A stretch of DNA of 64,000 nt from Adiantum capillus-veneris (GCA_014529385.2 CM043965.1:10707412-10771411); one strand, 5' to 3'; positions 21,047-33,145 are shown, counted from the first letter of the stretch. The notes: generated by a model not told the origin, from the sequence alone. Made by a program: numbers and translations.

Positions 21047-23174
21047 TCCCCATACAAGGATTGGATATCTTTGTCCATATCAAGAGGTAAATGGTCTAAC
21101 CAAACTTCCTCTAAAGGAGAGGACTTGAAGGTTATGCTAGCATCATTAATCTCCCTTAATTTTTCCCATAAATGTCTTGGCCAGTCTTCTTCCACAAACG
21201 GAATTCCATCTAAGGCGTCTTCATTGTCAGGCACTATGAGTCCTGGCTCTTTAGTTTCACGGTGGGGTTTTACCACCACTTCGGACTTTTCTTTACTGGG
21301 TTCTACCACAAGCTCCCCAAGTTTTGCTAGACTCTCAAGCTTGGGTTTTTGTTTTTCCAACACCTCTTGAGTAATTCTTACCAAATTTTGATAAGCTTCA
21401 AGCTTACCTTCCTTATATCTACAGAAGGATAGTTTTTTCATTTGTTTGCCATGTTTTTGCTTGCTTTAAGTTCTGCTTGGTAAGCTTCTAAGGCTGCATC
21501 AATAGGCTCACAAATTTTGTCTACTAAAATTGATCCCCTAGATTTCATTGTGGTTTCTTTGATTTCACTTCTCGTTTCTTTCACTTTTTCCTGGAATAGT
21601 TTCTTGGATTTTTTCTCGATTTCAGCCCTTTGTTTCTGTTTTCTCATTTCATACCTTTTGTTTCTTTTTTTCTTCATCTTTTAGAAGGAAATTTTAGTGT
21701 TCTCTGATTCATCAGAGGAGTTATGTTTCTTTTTCTTAGACTGTGCTCTCACTTGAAATACATTCACTATTGTTTTTTCCTTGTTTAAAGGATTTTTTGG
21801 ATAGTCTCCAGGGAAGTGTCCCCCTTTTTTGCAACATTGTGTACAAAAAGATTCAATTGGCTTAATGTTCTTGTCAGGTTCTGGGTATTCAATTTCTTAA
21901 TGATTATCTACACCATAGTTATGGTAGTTTCCAATCCTTGGCTTAATCATGGGTCTTATCATAGGAAGTCTAACACCTTGATTAGATACATAGTACATTG
22001 GTGTAAGCTCTGGTGTAGCATAAGTCACAGGTTCTTCCATTGGAGGTGGATGTGAATTATACCACTCTTCTCTACCATTACTATAGATGGACTAGGCTCC
22101 ACATAAGGTGTAATAGGCAATAGTGCTTGTTCATCTATGACTCCTTCTGAATGCATGTACTTTAAAGGCACTAAATTATGTCCAGGATATGGAGGTTTTT
22201 GGCCCAACACTCGTTGTGGTCTTTTCATACCCATCGATGGCCTTTGTACAGGGTCCATATTAGGCTGATATCTGTACATGGATTGTCGTTGTGGCCTCAT
22301 GGGCACATAATGAACATTTCCATCATACTTTGGTCGGGTCTCATGGTTGGTCCATTTACCTTGATTAGGTGCTTTTTGCATGTTATTCATCATTTCATTT
22401 ATCCTTTTGAGCATATCTTCTATGGCTGTTAGTGGTGCTGCAACAGCTATTCCCACTTGTGTTGGTTTTGAGGATGTTGTTTTCTCACTCTGAGTGTCCT
22501 TAGGAAAATCTTATTCATTGAAAATATCACAATTGTCTACCAAGTCAATAGCATTTGATACACACTCTTCTAGGGTCATATGTTTCTTGCTATACAATAT
22601 AGCATGAAGCTCTTTGTTCAGCAATCCTTCTAGAAACAATGGGTATTTCTAGTTTTGGGCATCTTGCAATGTATTGTTTCATCCTAGTTGCACAATCCCT
22701 AATAGACTCACCTTGTTTCTATTTGAAGCTATAGATTTGAGCTACCGTATTATGTTTGATCCCAATTTTGGAACATGCAGCTACAAATCCCTAAGCTATT
22801 GTATTTAATTCCATGATTGACCTTGGTGGAATGTTTTGAAACCATGTCAATGATTTTCCTTCTAATGTCATTCCAAATCCCTCAAATTGAGTGTGCAAAT
22901 TAAATATGCGTTCTGCTCTTAGCACTTGCTTAAAGCTAGCTAAGTGTTCATATGGATCCCCAGATCCACTGTATTTTTTGACCCATTTTTAAAAATCAGC
23001 TAGTCTAACACATCTATTTGGTTCAACTCTAGTTCTTCTAGCAATTGACCCTTTCTCGAGTCCTTCAAACCAATCTGTTTGAAATAGTGACTTACATAGA
23101 CCTGGATTGGCTTTAGTGTCACCCCAGTTTTCTTTGTGATGAGGTAGGTTTGTATTTTTTAATATTACTTCCAA
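21047..23174 (-). pseudogene. E2 gag region with degenerate zinc knuckle
   Basis: Gag-core sequence is readable at 22550-23170: KKWVKKYSGSGDPYEHLASF, FEGFGMTLEGKSLTWFQNIP and CSKIGIKHNTVAQIYSF, the retrotransposon gag pattern with the GxPxxHL start and AxxWFxxLP-like centre. A Pro/Met-rich linker follows (22025-22456). Near 21810-21860 a knuckle reads CTQCCKKGGHFPGDY, with an extra residue before His and Tyr in place of the last Cys, so zinc binding would be lost. 21438-21677 encodes a Lys/Glu-rich helix. Stops and frameshifts throughout. Confidence 0.7.
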
Positions 23175-23424
23175 AAGATCTCTCGCGGAGTTCCTCTCTT
23201 GGAATAGTTTCTGGTCCTTGGCCCAATATACAATTTCTTATGGATTATCCTTGGTATTTGGTTTGTTCTACCTCCTCAGGACTCAGATGTCCACAGCTTG
23301 ACTTTTCAAATTTGGCCACAATTTTCACTTTATAAATCCAAATTACCAAATTTGATATGAATGCTCAATATAACATGATGAAACTGGTGGTATGCTTAGT
23401 TGGTCAAAAAGTTGAAAAATAAGG

Positions 23425-23738
23425 CAGAAGTAAATAATTGTGATTATTTACTTCTGGCAAATTTTTGCATATTTTTTGTCATCTGAGCATATATACTTGT
23501 TTAACACTTCAATCTAAGCCTCTGAGTCAAGTTTCACTAAGTTTGAGCAAGATTTACTAAGCAACACTCAAGTTCTCGACAATCAGTACAGAGTTCAGTT
23601 TTTCTCAAGGTTTTGGTCTGTTTTGTGATCCAATTTCTATGAGCCTTTACAGAGATGTTTGCAATCATGCATAGAGTCTCTGGTATCAGCCTTGGTCAAA
23701 TTTAAGCTAAAAGTAAATAATCACAATTATTTACTTTT
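23425..23738. repeat. Two AT-rich hairpins in the E2 leader
   Basis: Hairpin one pairs 23425-23438 with 23443-23456 around loop TGTG. Hairpin two pairs 23709-23721 with 23726-23738 around loop CACA. Both are built on GTAAATAAT and its complement. A half copy (AGTAAATAAT) follows at about 23850. Confidence 0.85.
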
Positions 23739-24405
23739 GGCCTAAAATGAACACTTTTTGAAAAAAAAATCACTGGACACTCTTTTTATGGCCTGTTTTA
23801 AGTCTCTGAGTCAAGCCAAAACTTAATTTGGTCAAAAATCTCAAGAAAAAGTAAATAATCTGAGTTTTTGCAAACTCTTGAAAATTTACCTCAAATGCAT
23901 CCTTAAGCTTACCCACTAGTTCATACAACTTTTAGAGCATAATCTCCATCCGGATTCAGTGGTTGACAGTCTTTTGGTGTTGTTTCAAGTTGAAGACCTG
24001 AAATTCTACAACTTCACATAAACAACTAAAAATTGATTCTTCTGGAGAGAGCAATGTTCTGAGATCCCACCTTGGATTCTACTTACCCTACTCCTAGGTT
24101 CTACTGCATTGGGGTTGTGGAAAGTGTCCACAAACACTTGTTTTCTTGTTTTTTATGGTTTCCTAAGCCTCGATCTTAAAACTTGTCTCGTCCATCAATC
24201 ATTCTCAAAATCCTAATCTAGTCTTACAATCATACAAGGTACTTAGCAAGTACAACCTACTTCCAAGTTACCTCTACACAACAAAAGACGACAATCTTAA
24301 GCTATGCGGTTTTAAAGAGAAAGTTTAACTCTAGTGAACCTAGAGGAAGTCAAAGGACAACTACACGAGATGCTCGTATTTTCCCTAGTTTAAGTTTATT
24401 CGTTT

Positions 24406-24423
24406 GCCAGCAGCAGCGCCAAA
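24406..24423 (-). other. E2 primer-binding site
   Basis: Minus strand TTTGGCGCTGCTGCTGGC immediately follows the LTR end (ACCACA). TGGCGC at this position is the common primer-site opening of plant gypsy elements. Confidence 0.72.
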
Positions 24424-25545
24424 TGTGGTACGGGTTTCTAACCTCATTCCTATCTTATTGCACATAGCGAGAACCACGAACATAATTGTCAATCCATGGG
24501 ACAAAGCTTACTCAACTAGTGCATAGAGGCTACAAGAGGGTTTCAATCTCTTGAAAAACAACAAACAACTCGCATCTAACTCAAGCTAAACTCAAATGAT
24601 GGAAGTCACCAAAAGCTAATCGCTAATCGGCAAACAAATTATAACCGTTACAGCATCAATTGACATTCAAAAGTTATAAAACTTCTAGGACATGTATATA
24701 AGACCTAAGCGCACATGCTTATGGTCTCAAATCTCACTTTAAGTCAAGTACAAAAATGACGATTATTAACAGCAGTGAGTTTTTGACCTCGTCGTTTTCG
24801 ACCCAAAATGCATCTAAATGCTTAGCAATGATGCCCCAATACTCAATATATGCTTACTTTGTGATTTCCTAGCTTAAATTCCTACTTATGATGAAATTAG
24901 GCCACGGGTCGGCGACGCCAAAAGCTACGGATTACCATGAAATGTTTATGTCAATGCGTAGATCTCTTACCTGCGGTTGCAACGCAACAGACGGCACTGC
25001 AATGTGACAATCGAGAAGGGAGTAGGAAGCACGAGAAGGAGAGAAGTGAGCACCGTTAGCTCACATTGTCTTTCTATTATCCAGAAACTTGAAATTAACT
25101 TACAAAAATTGACCTTTATACCTTAGCCAAGGTTTCTTTGGTCAAAACTAATAATTTGGGAGCTCTAACTAAAGATAGGCTGAAACAATCTGGAAGCTTG
25201 TAGCCCCTGCTCATCGATTACACTATCCATCTGGAAAATACGAGTGACAACATTCTCGATTTATCAAAATAATAAGTGTTTTTACAATAAAAGCTCCGAA
25301 AAATGTTATCCAAGTTAGCTTGCTTCTACCATCAGCCCTGTGGTGAGATATAGACTACTCCACCACACGAGTGAGAATCTAAGTCTGTCCTAAAACCCTA
25401 TTCTACAGTGAGCTAAGTGGATGCACAGCACAAGAAAAGTGACTAGTTTCTACCCACTTTTGGAGTAAGCTTGATGGCTACACACCACCAAGTGGTCTAT
25501 AACCTGCAAGCCAACCTATGGCAAGAGAAAAACAATTTCACCACA
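24424..25545 (-). repeat. E2 5' LTR (right boundary tentative)
   Basis: On the plus strand it begins TGTGGTAC directly beside the primer site. The right end is set at ACCACA (25545), the first CA end that mirrors the TGTGGT start, just before the E3 gag remnant. No second copy exists in the window to confirm it. Confidence 0.5.
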
Positions 25546-25609
25546 TGAGTTTGGAACAACACACAAAAACAAGTTAGAAGAAATGTTAACAGCTCCAAAA
25601 TTATACCTC

Positions 25610-25945
25610 AAGCTCAGTTGTTTGTTGCTTGTGAGAAACAATGTCTTGCCATAGCTTTTGAGTGTTTTGGGGATCAAAGAAGTATCACTTGAAATTATCA
25701 ATTACTTCCTTATAGTTTCCCTTAACCTCCTGAGATAGAGAGTCAAACCAAGTGCTAGCATTCTTCCTCAAAACTACCTCAAACATTTCTAAGCATTCAT
25801 CATCTCCTATCACTCTTTTTATGCGGCAAGCCATTTTAAAATTTGCCAATAATAGCTCGGCATCCTTGCCAGGATCTCCAAAGAAGAGTGGATATCTTGA
25901 CATTTGGCGTTGGGCCTCCATTGAATCGATTTCAAAGTGACACAA
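25610..25945 (-). pseudogene. E3 gag fragment
   Basis: An 86-codon frame gives RYPLFFGDPGKDAELLLANF, KRVIGDDECLEMFEVVLRKN and ASTWFDSLSQEVKGNYKEV, a gag core (F-x-GD...A..W...L), and continues out of frame to KLWQDIVSHKQ. It ends abruptly near 25610 next to the E2 LTR. The family is distinct from E2 gag and closer to G3 gag in layout (gag preceded by the small ORF described next). Confidence 0.68.
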
Positions 25946-26243
25946 GTTTTTTTTTCTTTCTTACAAAAAGTTACACAATAATGTTTTCTAAATTGCAATC
26001 TATTCTACAACAAAATAAAAATATGCACATCAAATGATCTATGATAGTCAAGAAGAGGCAGGATGACAGGATTTGGTGACGCAAGAATTTTTCCTACTCT
26101 TTGGGCACAAAACATGAACACCATACGTTGTTGAAAATGAGTCTTCTACTAACTGCAATGTTTATTCGAATGTGTGGAGTGAAATGAAAGGGGAAAACCT
26201 CTATTTATGAGCCATTATCCATAGTCTATGCATGACCTAATGC

Positions 26244-26456
26244 TTAAAACAAAACAAAAATATAGACATCCAAACTAATGTCGTACCTAATGAGAGGCAA
26301 AATAAAAGGATTTACCGATGAGTTTATCTCAAGCAACCTAAGAGGGTACAAAATTCTACGAATTACTCGTTGAAATTGTAATTTAGTGCTTACAATGATA
26401 TTCACCTTTTGCCTTGAAATGGAGACAAACAGGTCATACAAATCTTCATGATTCAT
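26244..26456 (-). CDS. Small ORF upstream of gag in E3, 70 aa
   Basis: An ORF starting MNHEDLYDLFVS and ending SLDVYIFVLF. It lies between the E3 primer site and gag, and aligns along its C-terminal three quarters with the 72-codon ORF at the same place in G3 (51443-51661). Shared features are the MN start, V-I about mid-length, then PF(I/V)LPL and a hydrophobic (L/V)xVxIxVL end at the stop codon. Function unknown. Conservation of length, ends and position in two diverged elements suggests it was once translated. Confidence 0.5.
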   Translation of the reverse strand: MNHEDLYDLFVSISRQKVNIIVSTKLQFQRVIRRILYPLRLLEINSSVNPFILPLIRYDISLDVYIFVLF

Positions 26457-26512
26457 GCAAGCTACTTGATTACTCTAAAGGCTAAGTATTCACAACAACA
26501 GACACAGGCCCG

Positions 26513-26530
26513 CCTCCATGGGGGCACCAG
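26513..26530 (-). other. E3 primer-binding site
   Basis: Minus strand CTGGTGCCCCCATGGAGG, nearly the same as the G3 primer site (TTTGGTGCCCCCACTGAGG) and placed three bases after a CA LTR end at 26533. Confidence 0.65.
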
Positions 26531-26532
26531 AT

Positions 26533-28098
26533 TGAGGCCATCTGGAGCAGGCAACAAGAGAGACAACCTCTAAAAACCCCTCAAGGCTCTCATGTCGTTC
26601 AATTGGGGCTCGGGCAACCACAAGGACAACACAACAACAAACCCATATCCAAACCCAAACAAGATAGGGGCACCACTTATTTATGGGATGCGAACTAGGA
26701 TGCAAGAGAGATTTTGTCACAACCAAGAGGAGATGCAACAAAATGCACACAAGAAATCTCACACAAAGACACACCCAAATGGCACAAGAGAGAGTCCAAG
26801 CAATGGGAAGAAAGAGACAGAGAAGGGGATTTTGTGCAAATACCTGATTGACAACTTGCAAGGTAAGGATGTATACTTATCACACTATCACGGAGCTTGT
26901 ATAAACTAAACCAACAATTAGTGAATGGTAAACATTGCTAGCACACACACATTGTCTTAGGGTGTGGGAAACCTCTCATCACAAAACCCTCTTACAATGA
27001 ACAAGAAACTTTGTAATAAAAACACACTGACCACTTTCTCAAACAAGCTCATGACGCAACTTAAAAGATACGAGTGGCCTTGCATTCACCAAACCACGCG
27101 GCACAAGTGAAGGACAACGATTATAGAACCAGGACACGCCTTTGAAGCACGAAAATGGAAGAGCATATACAATAATAATTATTTTAAATAGGGCACTCAC
27201 ACTCTCTCACTTGCAATGTGTAGCATAAAAGCTTCTGTCACACCAAGTGCAAGACTCACAAAGTAGTTGCTACACTTAAGTCTCTCCGCACGCCTATAGT
27301 GTTGGGGTGCTATGTGAAATCTTGAAGATGGTTTTACAAGAAGGGGAGGGGCCTATTTATATGTTGGAGACCCCTCATTAAGATTATTGAAAATCCTAAT
27401 TTACAAGCTAACATATCAAAATTATGATTTTTTAAAAAATATCAAATGCATGCCTTCTTTGTCTGCTTGAGTCATGGATGTGGGCTCAAGAGAGCGCATT
27501 ATTGATGGTAGATAAGATGAAAGTAAATTTTTAAGAGGAGAGAGAGAGAGAGAGAGAGTTTTTATTATATGTACATGTCTTGAGGGAAGGTGCTTTTAGA
27601 GTTGGGTTAATGGGTGTTTGTGCTAGTTGGTTAGTAGTTAGTGTTAGCAATTACTAGAAAAAGTTAGTAATATATTTACAAAGGGTAGAATGACTTGAAG
27701 GGCTGAAGAAGGAGGAGTGAATGAGATGGATGAAGCGTTGAGATATCTTAGACTCACCTGTGTGTAGATTTTCAAAAGTGATCGTCAGTCTTCTTCATCT
27801 TCTTTTCTTCACGCCACCGCCATAGTTGAACACCTCCAAGAATATGAGGGTTTTTTATTGATTAAAAAACCCCCATTTTGTAGATTTCTAAGCATGTTTA
27901 GGTTGCTAGACTTTTATGCACTATAAAAAAGATGAAACAAAATTGTAGTATGGGAGTAATAGAGAGGGATATGGAGATAGTGTTTGTAGGTAGAGCTTCA
28001 AAACAGAGCTATGGGTGTGAGAGGGGAGGCTTTAAATGGTGAAGAGGATGAGAGAAAACCTTAGAAGTTGCAAGTTTGAGTAAGGAATAGAGATAAAT

Positions 28099-28140
<42 letters not shown>

Positions 28141-29092
28141 AAGTAGGGAAGGAGGTGAGAGAAGACTATGGGCTACTTGTGAGAAAAGTGGGCAGACTTG
28201 GGTCCACCAAAACAAATCTATCACACCGGTGGTAGCTCCAAAAAGAATCAAATTTTTTTAGATGATTATTCAGCTTTTGGTCCACATTTTGTTTTTAAAC
28301 CACCGCTTCATATTTGGAGTGGGGATGGATATAAAAAATCCCACCAAAATGCATATTTTTCTTCACGAAAAAGTTTTCAATGGCCCCCCCTTTTGTTGAA
28401 TTTGCATAAGGCTCCAAAGGTAAGCCCCTCCTTGCATGAGAACATGACCTAATAGATTTTTAGAGGTTTGAAAATATGCATGCTTGTGGATTATGCGTAT
28501 ATATAATATATGGATAAATAATTCATGGAATTTAAAATAGTGTGACTTTTATATATAAAAAATAAATAAAAGAAAGTATCAAGAATCAAATGAGGAGTGA
28601 CCTCATTTATTTTTATTGATGTATATTTATTTACAAGAGGTAAGAATTATACCTATAGGAAATAGGAATTTAGTGAAAGGCAATGACTGATGGTGAAAGG
28701 TATTTTATACATGGTAAGAAAGATCATGGTAATGGTGAGTAAATGTACATAGCATACTTAGATAAATAACACACATCTAAGCATACATATTTAAATAAAT
28801 ACCAAAAACAAATATAATAAAAATGTCCATATATTTAGGCTCTATATACAATGAAATACTTATACACAAAAAGGTCGTAATATATTTTGGCTTTTATTTT
28901 TATTTATTTTTTTGGCTCAACTAGCCCACTGACTAGCTAAGTGAGTGTTTTTAAGGAGATATAGGAAAAGTTCCCTAACTCACACATGCCTATGTACAGT
29001 GAAAGGGTGAAGATAGCCACAGTGTTTGGATAATTTTGATAGGGTGAGGTAGCTCACTATGGCAAGTACGGAAAGCCAAAAAACAGCTATCA
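26533..29092 (-). repeat. LTR candidate shared by E3 and E4, 2560 bp
   Basis: Plus-strand ends are TGAGGCC at 26533, beside the E3 primer site, and CTATCA at 29092, beside a purine-rich tract (GGGGGAGGG on the minus strand at about 29097-29107) that precedes the E4 integrase end. A primer site on one side and a polypurine tract on the other is what an LTR between two internal regions should have. The interval holds no coding sequence, a GA tract (27537-27558) and a GT tract (28101-28139). A second copy to confirm the length is not present. Confidence 0.5.
28101..28139. repeat. (GT)n microsatellite
   Basis: An uninterrupted GT tract of 39 bp inside the E3/E4 LTR candidate. Confidence 0.95.
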
Positions 29093-29120
29093 TTAGCCCT
29101 CCCCCAGGATGATGGTATAT

Positions 29121-29640
29121 TCATGTACCATCAAAAGGCATCTTTTCCAATGAAATTGGTTTCGAGCTATTTGTGGTGTTTTGTGTCTCAAACAAGTCTT
29201 TCTTTGCACCATTAGCCTTCTCCACCAAACCATTTGATTGTGGGTAGTAGGGTGTGCTCTGACAATGTAGAATGTGAAGCTCTTCACAAACTTCTGTGAG
29301 TAAACCTTTCCTAAACCCTGGACCATTATCAAAAACAATCTCCAAAGGTGTGCTAAATCTACAAAAAATATTAGTGTAGACAAACCTGCTTACTGTTTTC
29401 CCATTTACCCTTGCCACACTTTGAGCCTCTACCCACCTAGTCATGTAGTCTAGAGCCAGTAGAATGTAGAGTTTACTATTTTTTGTTCTAGACAGAGGAC
29501 CCATAGCATCAATGCTCCACTTTTCAAAGGGTCCATTTGCAAGCACAATTTGCCTTGGACCATGTACTAATCTTCTATTCCCATTTACCTGACAGTTGTA
29601 ACAACGTTTACACCAACATTGGACATCCACATACAGACTT
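29121..29640 (-). pseudogene. E4 integrase core
   Basis: A 169-codon frame: CWCKRCYNCQVNG (end of the zinc finger), then the catalytic core with ID in EKWSIDAMGPLS, D in VFDNGPGFRK and E in NGLVEKANG, so all three acidic residues of the DDE triad are present. The frame ends just past the core, before a C-terminal chromatin-binding region. Adjacent 29643-29834 carries the preceding finger (GGHFSQELTVKKILLAGY). Confidence 0.8.
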
Positions 29641-29642
29641 GG

Positions 29643-30720
29643 TCAAACATACCCTGCAAGCAGAATCTTCTTCACGGTTAACTCTTGGGAAAAATGACCA
29701 CCACATGCCTCTTCATGTAAACCTTTTAAAATGACTAGAATTTCCTCAATAGTTGTTACTCTTATGCACACTTGATCCTTCCCTTTTTGATAGAGGGAGC
29801 CTTCTAGGAAGAGATAAATACTTGCCTTCTTCATGAGTCTCCTCTTCTGAGCTTTTGTGAAGTCTTGTGAAACTCACCCTACAAAATGTATCCAATAATG
29901 GGATCCAATGAATCCAATCCCTGGTATCTCAGTTGCTTGAGATCTGCTACCACCATGATGACATGCACTTCTTTCACAACACATGTATCTGCTTGTTGTG
30001 CAAGTAAATCGGCATCTTCATTTTGTTTCCTAGGAATATGATATAGTTGCAAGTTTTCAAACTAATTAAACAACCTATGAATGGCATAAACTTTTGTCCT
30101 TAGGCTTTCATTATTGCATGCCCAAATGCCTAAAATCTGCTTCACAATGAGAAGTGCATCCCATTTTACCATGAGACATTGTACACCTTGGTTGATGCAC
30201 ATCTTCAAACCATGAAGTAGTATGCCGTACTCTGCTTCATTGTTGCTAGTTGAACCTGGTAGATTGACCTTCTCCTTCATGAGAACCTCTCCACTTGGGT
30301 TGAGAAACACTAGCCCTCTCCCTGTTTTTCCTTTGGCTCGTCAAAAAGCTCCATCAAAGAACATGGTAAAAGCATTAGGAATACTTTTTGGTGGTGGCAA
30401 TGGTAGGGTCTTTACTTGAGGCACCGTAGTCTCCTTCTCATGTACCCTATAAGTGAGAATCCCTGTCAATTGTGCACGCACACTATCTTCTACCTTGAAA
30501 GAGTATTGGAACTCTTGCAACTCCATAATCCACTTCGAGATCCTAGTACTAAGATTCATTTGAGATGACACCCAAGGGAACAAATTTTTTGCAATGAGAA
30601 TTTCAAAAGAAGTTTTTGGTAGCAAGTATGATCTAAACTTCCTCACCACAAACATGGGAGAAAGAATCATGAGTTTTGCTTCTATGTAGCCTCTCTCCAA
30701 AGCATTAATGAACCTACTAG
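29643..30720 (-). pseudogene. E4 RNase H and integrase zinc finger
   Basis: Pieces in three frames. 30341-30700 has the RT-linked RNase H tail (WIMELQEFQYSFKVE) and the start of a second RNase H copy (FTMFFDGAF). 30062-30310 continues LPGSTSNNEAEYGILLHGL, the acidic NEAEY box. 29643-29834 is the zinc finger entry. A second, cellular-type RNase H module before integrase is a known arrangement in some plant gypsy lineages. Confidence 0.68.
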
Positions 30721-31610
30721 CAAAGTAGATGGGTCACACCCTTGTACTGTGGGGATCTTATTGTAACAAAATAGCCCCAATTGTTTCCTTCCCAATGCTA
30801 GAGATAACAAAAAATGTGTACTCCCAACAAGGAGGCATGAGTGTTGGTAGTTCTGATAGAATGACTTTAATGTTACAAAAATATTCTTCAAGCTCGTCAA
30901 ACCGAACAAACTCAACTTGTTGTGTCAACTTTTGCAAAGGGTGAAGTAACTTTGAGGCTAAGCTAATGAAGCGTGACATATACTTCACCTTTTGAATGAA
31001 TGAGATGACCTCCTTAAGACTCTTGGGTGTGATGGCAACTCAATAAGAGCCTTTGCCTTTGAAGGATCCACCTCGATGCCTTTGTAAGAAACTTTGTGAC
31101 CAAGCAAGATCACTTCATCATCACCTATGTGGCACTTGTTGGGGTTGAGTTGACCTTCCATGTCATAGAGCTTCTTCAATCCTTCTTCTACCCTCTGTAG
31201 ATGCAACGACTTTGAGCTATAAATGCAAAAATTATCAATGAACACCCTAATTGACTTTCCAAAGAATGCTTGAAACACCATGTTCATGAATCATTGGAAA
31301 GTTGCAAGAGCATTTGTTAGGCCAAATGGCATGACTCTAAAAGCATAACAACCCCAAGGAGTGATGAAGGTTGTTTTCAACGGATCTTCCAACGCAATAG
31401 CTATTTGAAAGTACCCTGAGTAGCCATCACACATAGTGTACTTCTCATGAACAGCTACCTCATTAAGTATCTCATCTTGAAATGGGAGGGGAAAGTGATG
31501 TCTTTTTGTTGCCTCATTCAATGGACGATAATCCACACACCCACTTGCACAACAACGAGAGAGACCCACTCTGAATTATCCACTAGATAAATAAAACCTG
31601 TTGCAAGAAG
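30682..31610 (-). pseudogene. E4 reverse transcriptase, active site altered
   Basis: Frames 31291-31569, 30985-31287 and 30758-30988 cover RT: VDYRPLNEATKRHHFPLPF, YTMCDGYSGYFQIAIALED, FRVMPFGLTNALATFQ, then the catalytic box RVFIDNFCIYSS. The second Asp of the normal xxDD pair is Asn, which would abolish polymerase activity. ILLGHKVSYKGIEVDPSKA marks the thumb. Stops occur between fragments. Confidence 0.8.
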
Positions 31611-31709
31611 CTTTCTTACCTCCTTGAGTAGAGCCTGCTCCTTGATAACTCCTAGCCTTCGTAGCTTCTGAGATTTAGGTGTGGCCTCAAGCTTTAACTC
31701 AATCTTGTG

Positions 31710-32621
31710 CTAAACATCATCTACCCCACGCACATCTGTGTAGTCTTTAGCAAAAAGCCTAGGAAAATTCCTTAGCACACATTTGAACTCCTCTCTTTCT
31801 TCCTTTGTAAGTGTTGTTGATAGCATACCTTCTATCATTCCTTCATCTTCCACACCTTGGTTCTCATGAGGCCCTACCTCTTCCAAGCCTTCACAAGAGT
31901 TTTCTTGGTTGCTTGGCTTAAACCTTACTCCCATGACTTCGATGGAGAACTCCTCTTCAGTAATTTTGCCATTACTTTATTCTTCTGAAGTGATATTGGT
32001 CCAATCTTCCTCCATCTCACTTTGAGATGATTCTTCATGGAGATCCTCTTGGCGTTGCTCCTTCATGTCAAATACAACCTTCTTATGATTTTCATTCCTG
32101 CAAATTGACTTTCCACTCTCCCAATCCTGCAAAGCTTGCATTTTCACTAGCCATGGTCTTCCTAGGAGGATAAATGGGTAACCATTTCCTTTGGTAGACA
32201 TAACATAGAAATCCATTGCCTTCTTAACGCCAAAGGCCTTCAAAAAAATATTTTTACAAATGTCTACGCACCTAGCCTTGCTATTGTTGTCCATTCTTAT
32301 TTTGATTTTAGGTGTCTCATGGATGTGCATGCTTAGTCTCTGCATGAGTCCCTCTGTCATGATGCAAATTTGTGCACCCCCATCCACTAGACCTTTCCTA
32401 ACTAACCTTCCTTTGATGTAACAGTCTAGCACTTGTGTAATGTCCTCATTCATTTTAGCTTGTGCAATTTTTACCACAGGGACACACTCTTTTACCTTTC
32501 TCCTAGTGCTAAATTCCTTCATTAAATCCCTCCTAACTTGTGGACATAATGCAAGAAATTGAGTCCATGAGATATCAGGACCCTTACCTCTCATGTCTTC
32601 TAGCGGGTTGTATGGAGCCAT
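31710..32621 (-). pseudogene. E4 protease and protease-RT linker with in-frame stop
   Basis: Frame 31977-32621 (214 codons) carries the protease: KGLVDGGAQICIMTEGLM with DGG at the active site, and NGYPFILLGRPWL. It ends NITSEE-stop. The linker 31710-31934 continues in the same frame with SIEVMG and EGMLSTTLTKEEREEFK before the RT. The stop (TAA) falls at the position equivalent to a TAG in G3 (49519), while the flanking frame is preserved. The protease domain otherwise has all landmarks. Confidence 0.78.
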
Positions 32622-32639
32622 ACCATGTCCAAGAGGGAA

Positions 32640-33145
32640 GTCTTGGAGGTTGATATGACGTCGAGTTCTTTTGGCTTCCTTGGTCTCCTTTGCCTTCTTG
32701 CCTCATCTATGGTCACTCTGTGATGTGACTCTTTCTTTCTCCTTTACTTTTCCATGGCCACGCTTAATGCCATTTTCTTCCATGTCAATCTTGTTTGAAT
32801 TTGTCACCTCTACCACATGCACATCTAGATCCAGAAAAAGTGAAAGTCCTTCCACTCCTCGTGGAGGTGGTCTTGCTCCATTTGTTCATTGACTAGTTCC
32901 TTCACGTGCATTCATCACTAGGTAATTCAATTTAGGTCTCCCTAGCTCTCCATGGGGCCAAGGACATTATCATCCCATGTCTAGACTCTCCGCAATCCAA
33001 ACATTGCAAAAGTCACCTAGGTTGTGGCTCTTGCTCCTCTGCTTTCTTTGTTTGTCCCTTGGGACCTACAGCTTGTGCAAGGTGAATTGATAAGTTGCTC
33101 AAGGATTCATTTAGCTTCTCAATCACCTCAGTTTTGTAGAGTGCG
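32640..33145 (-). pseudogene. E4 gag 3' portion
   Basis: The right end reads EVIEKLNESLSNLSIHLAQA in the frame of 33013-33207, matching the G3 gag segment before its zinc knuckle (ITDQLQNLSVHLIQQ). The rest is a basic, Pro-rich linker in broken frames, with a Cys-containing phrase near 32990 where the knuckle should be. Sequence changes to copia LTR at about 33150. Confidence 0.55.

Larger units (their letters stand above)
17216..25545 (-). mobile_element. E2: minus-strand Ty3/gypsy element, 3' truncated
   Basis: In minus orientation: LTR (ending at 24424), primer site, about 1.2 kb leader, gag with zinc knuckle, protease, RT, RNase H and the first zinc-binding part of integrase, broken off at 17216. 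The integrase core, polypurine tract and 3' LTR are absent. Many frameshifts and three internal short tandem duplications mark it as old. Confidence 0.75.
29093..33145 (-). mobile_element. E4: minus-strand Ty3/gypsy element, 5' truncated by copia C1
   Basis: In minus orientation: gag 3' part, protease, RT, RNase H, integrase, polypurine tract, LTR. Frames are broken several times. The gag N-terminus is missing because element C1 begins at about 33150. Protease and RT sequences are closest to G3 within this window. Confidence 0.8.

Noticed and set aside
26490-26909. ORFs of 105-123 codons on both strands
   Set aside because: They overlap the LTR candidate and each other; hydrophobic or Asn/Thr-rich composition follows base composition rather than a known protein.
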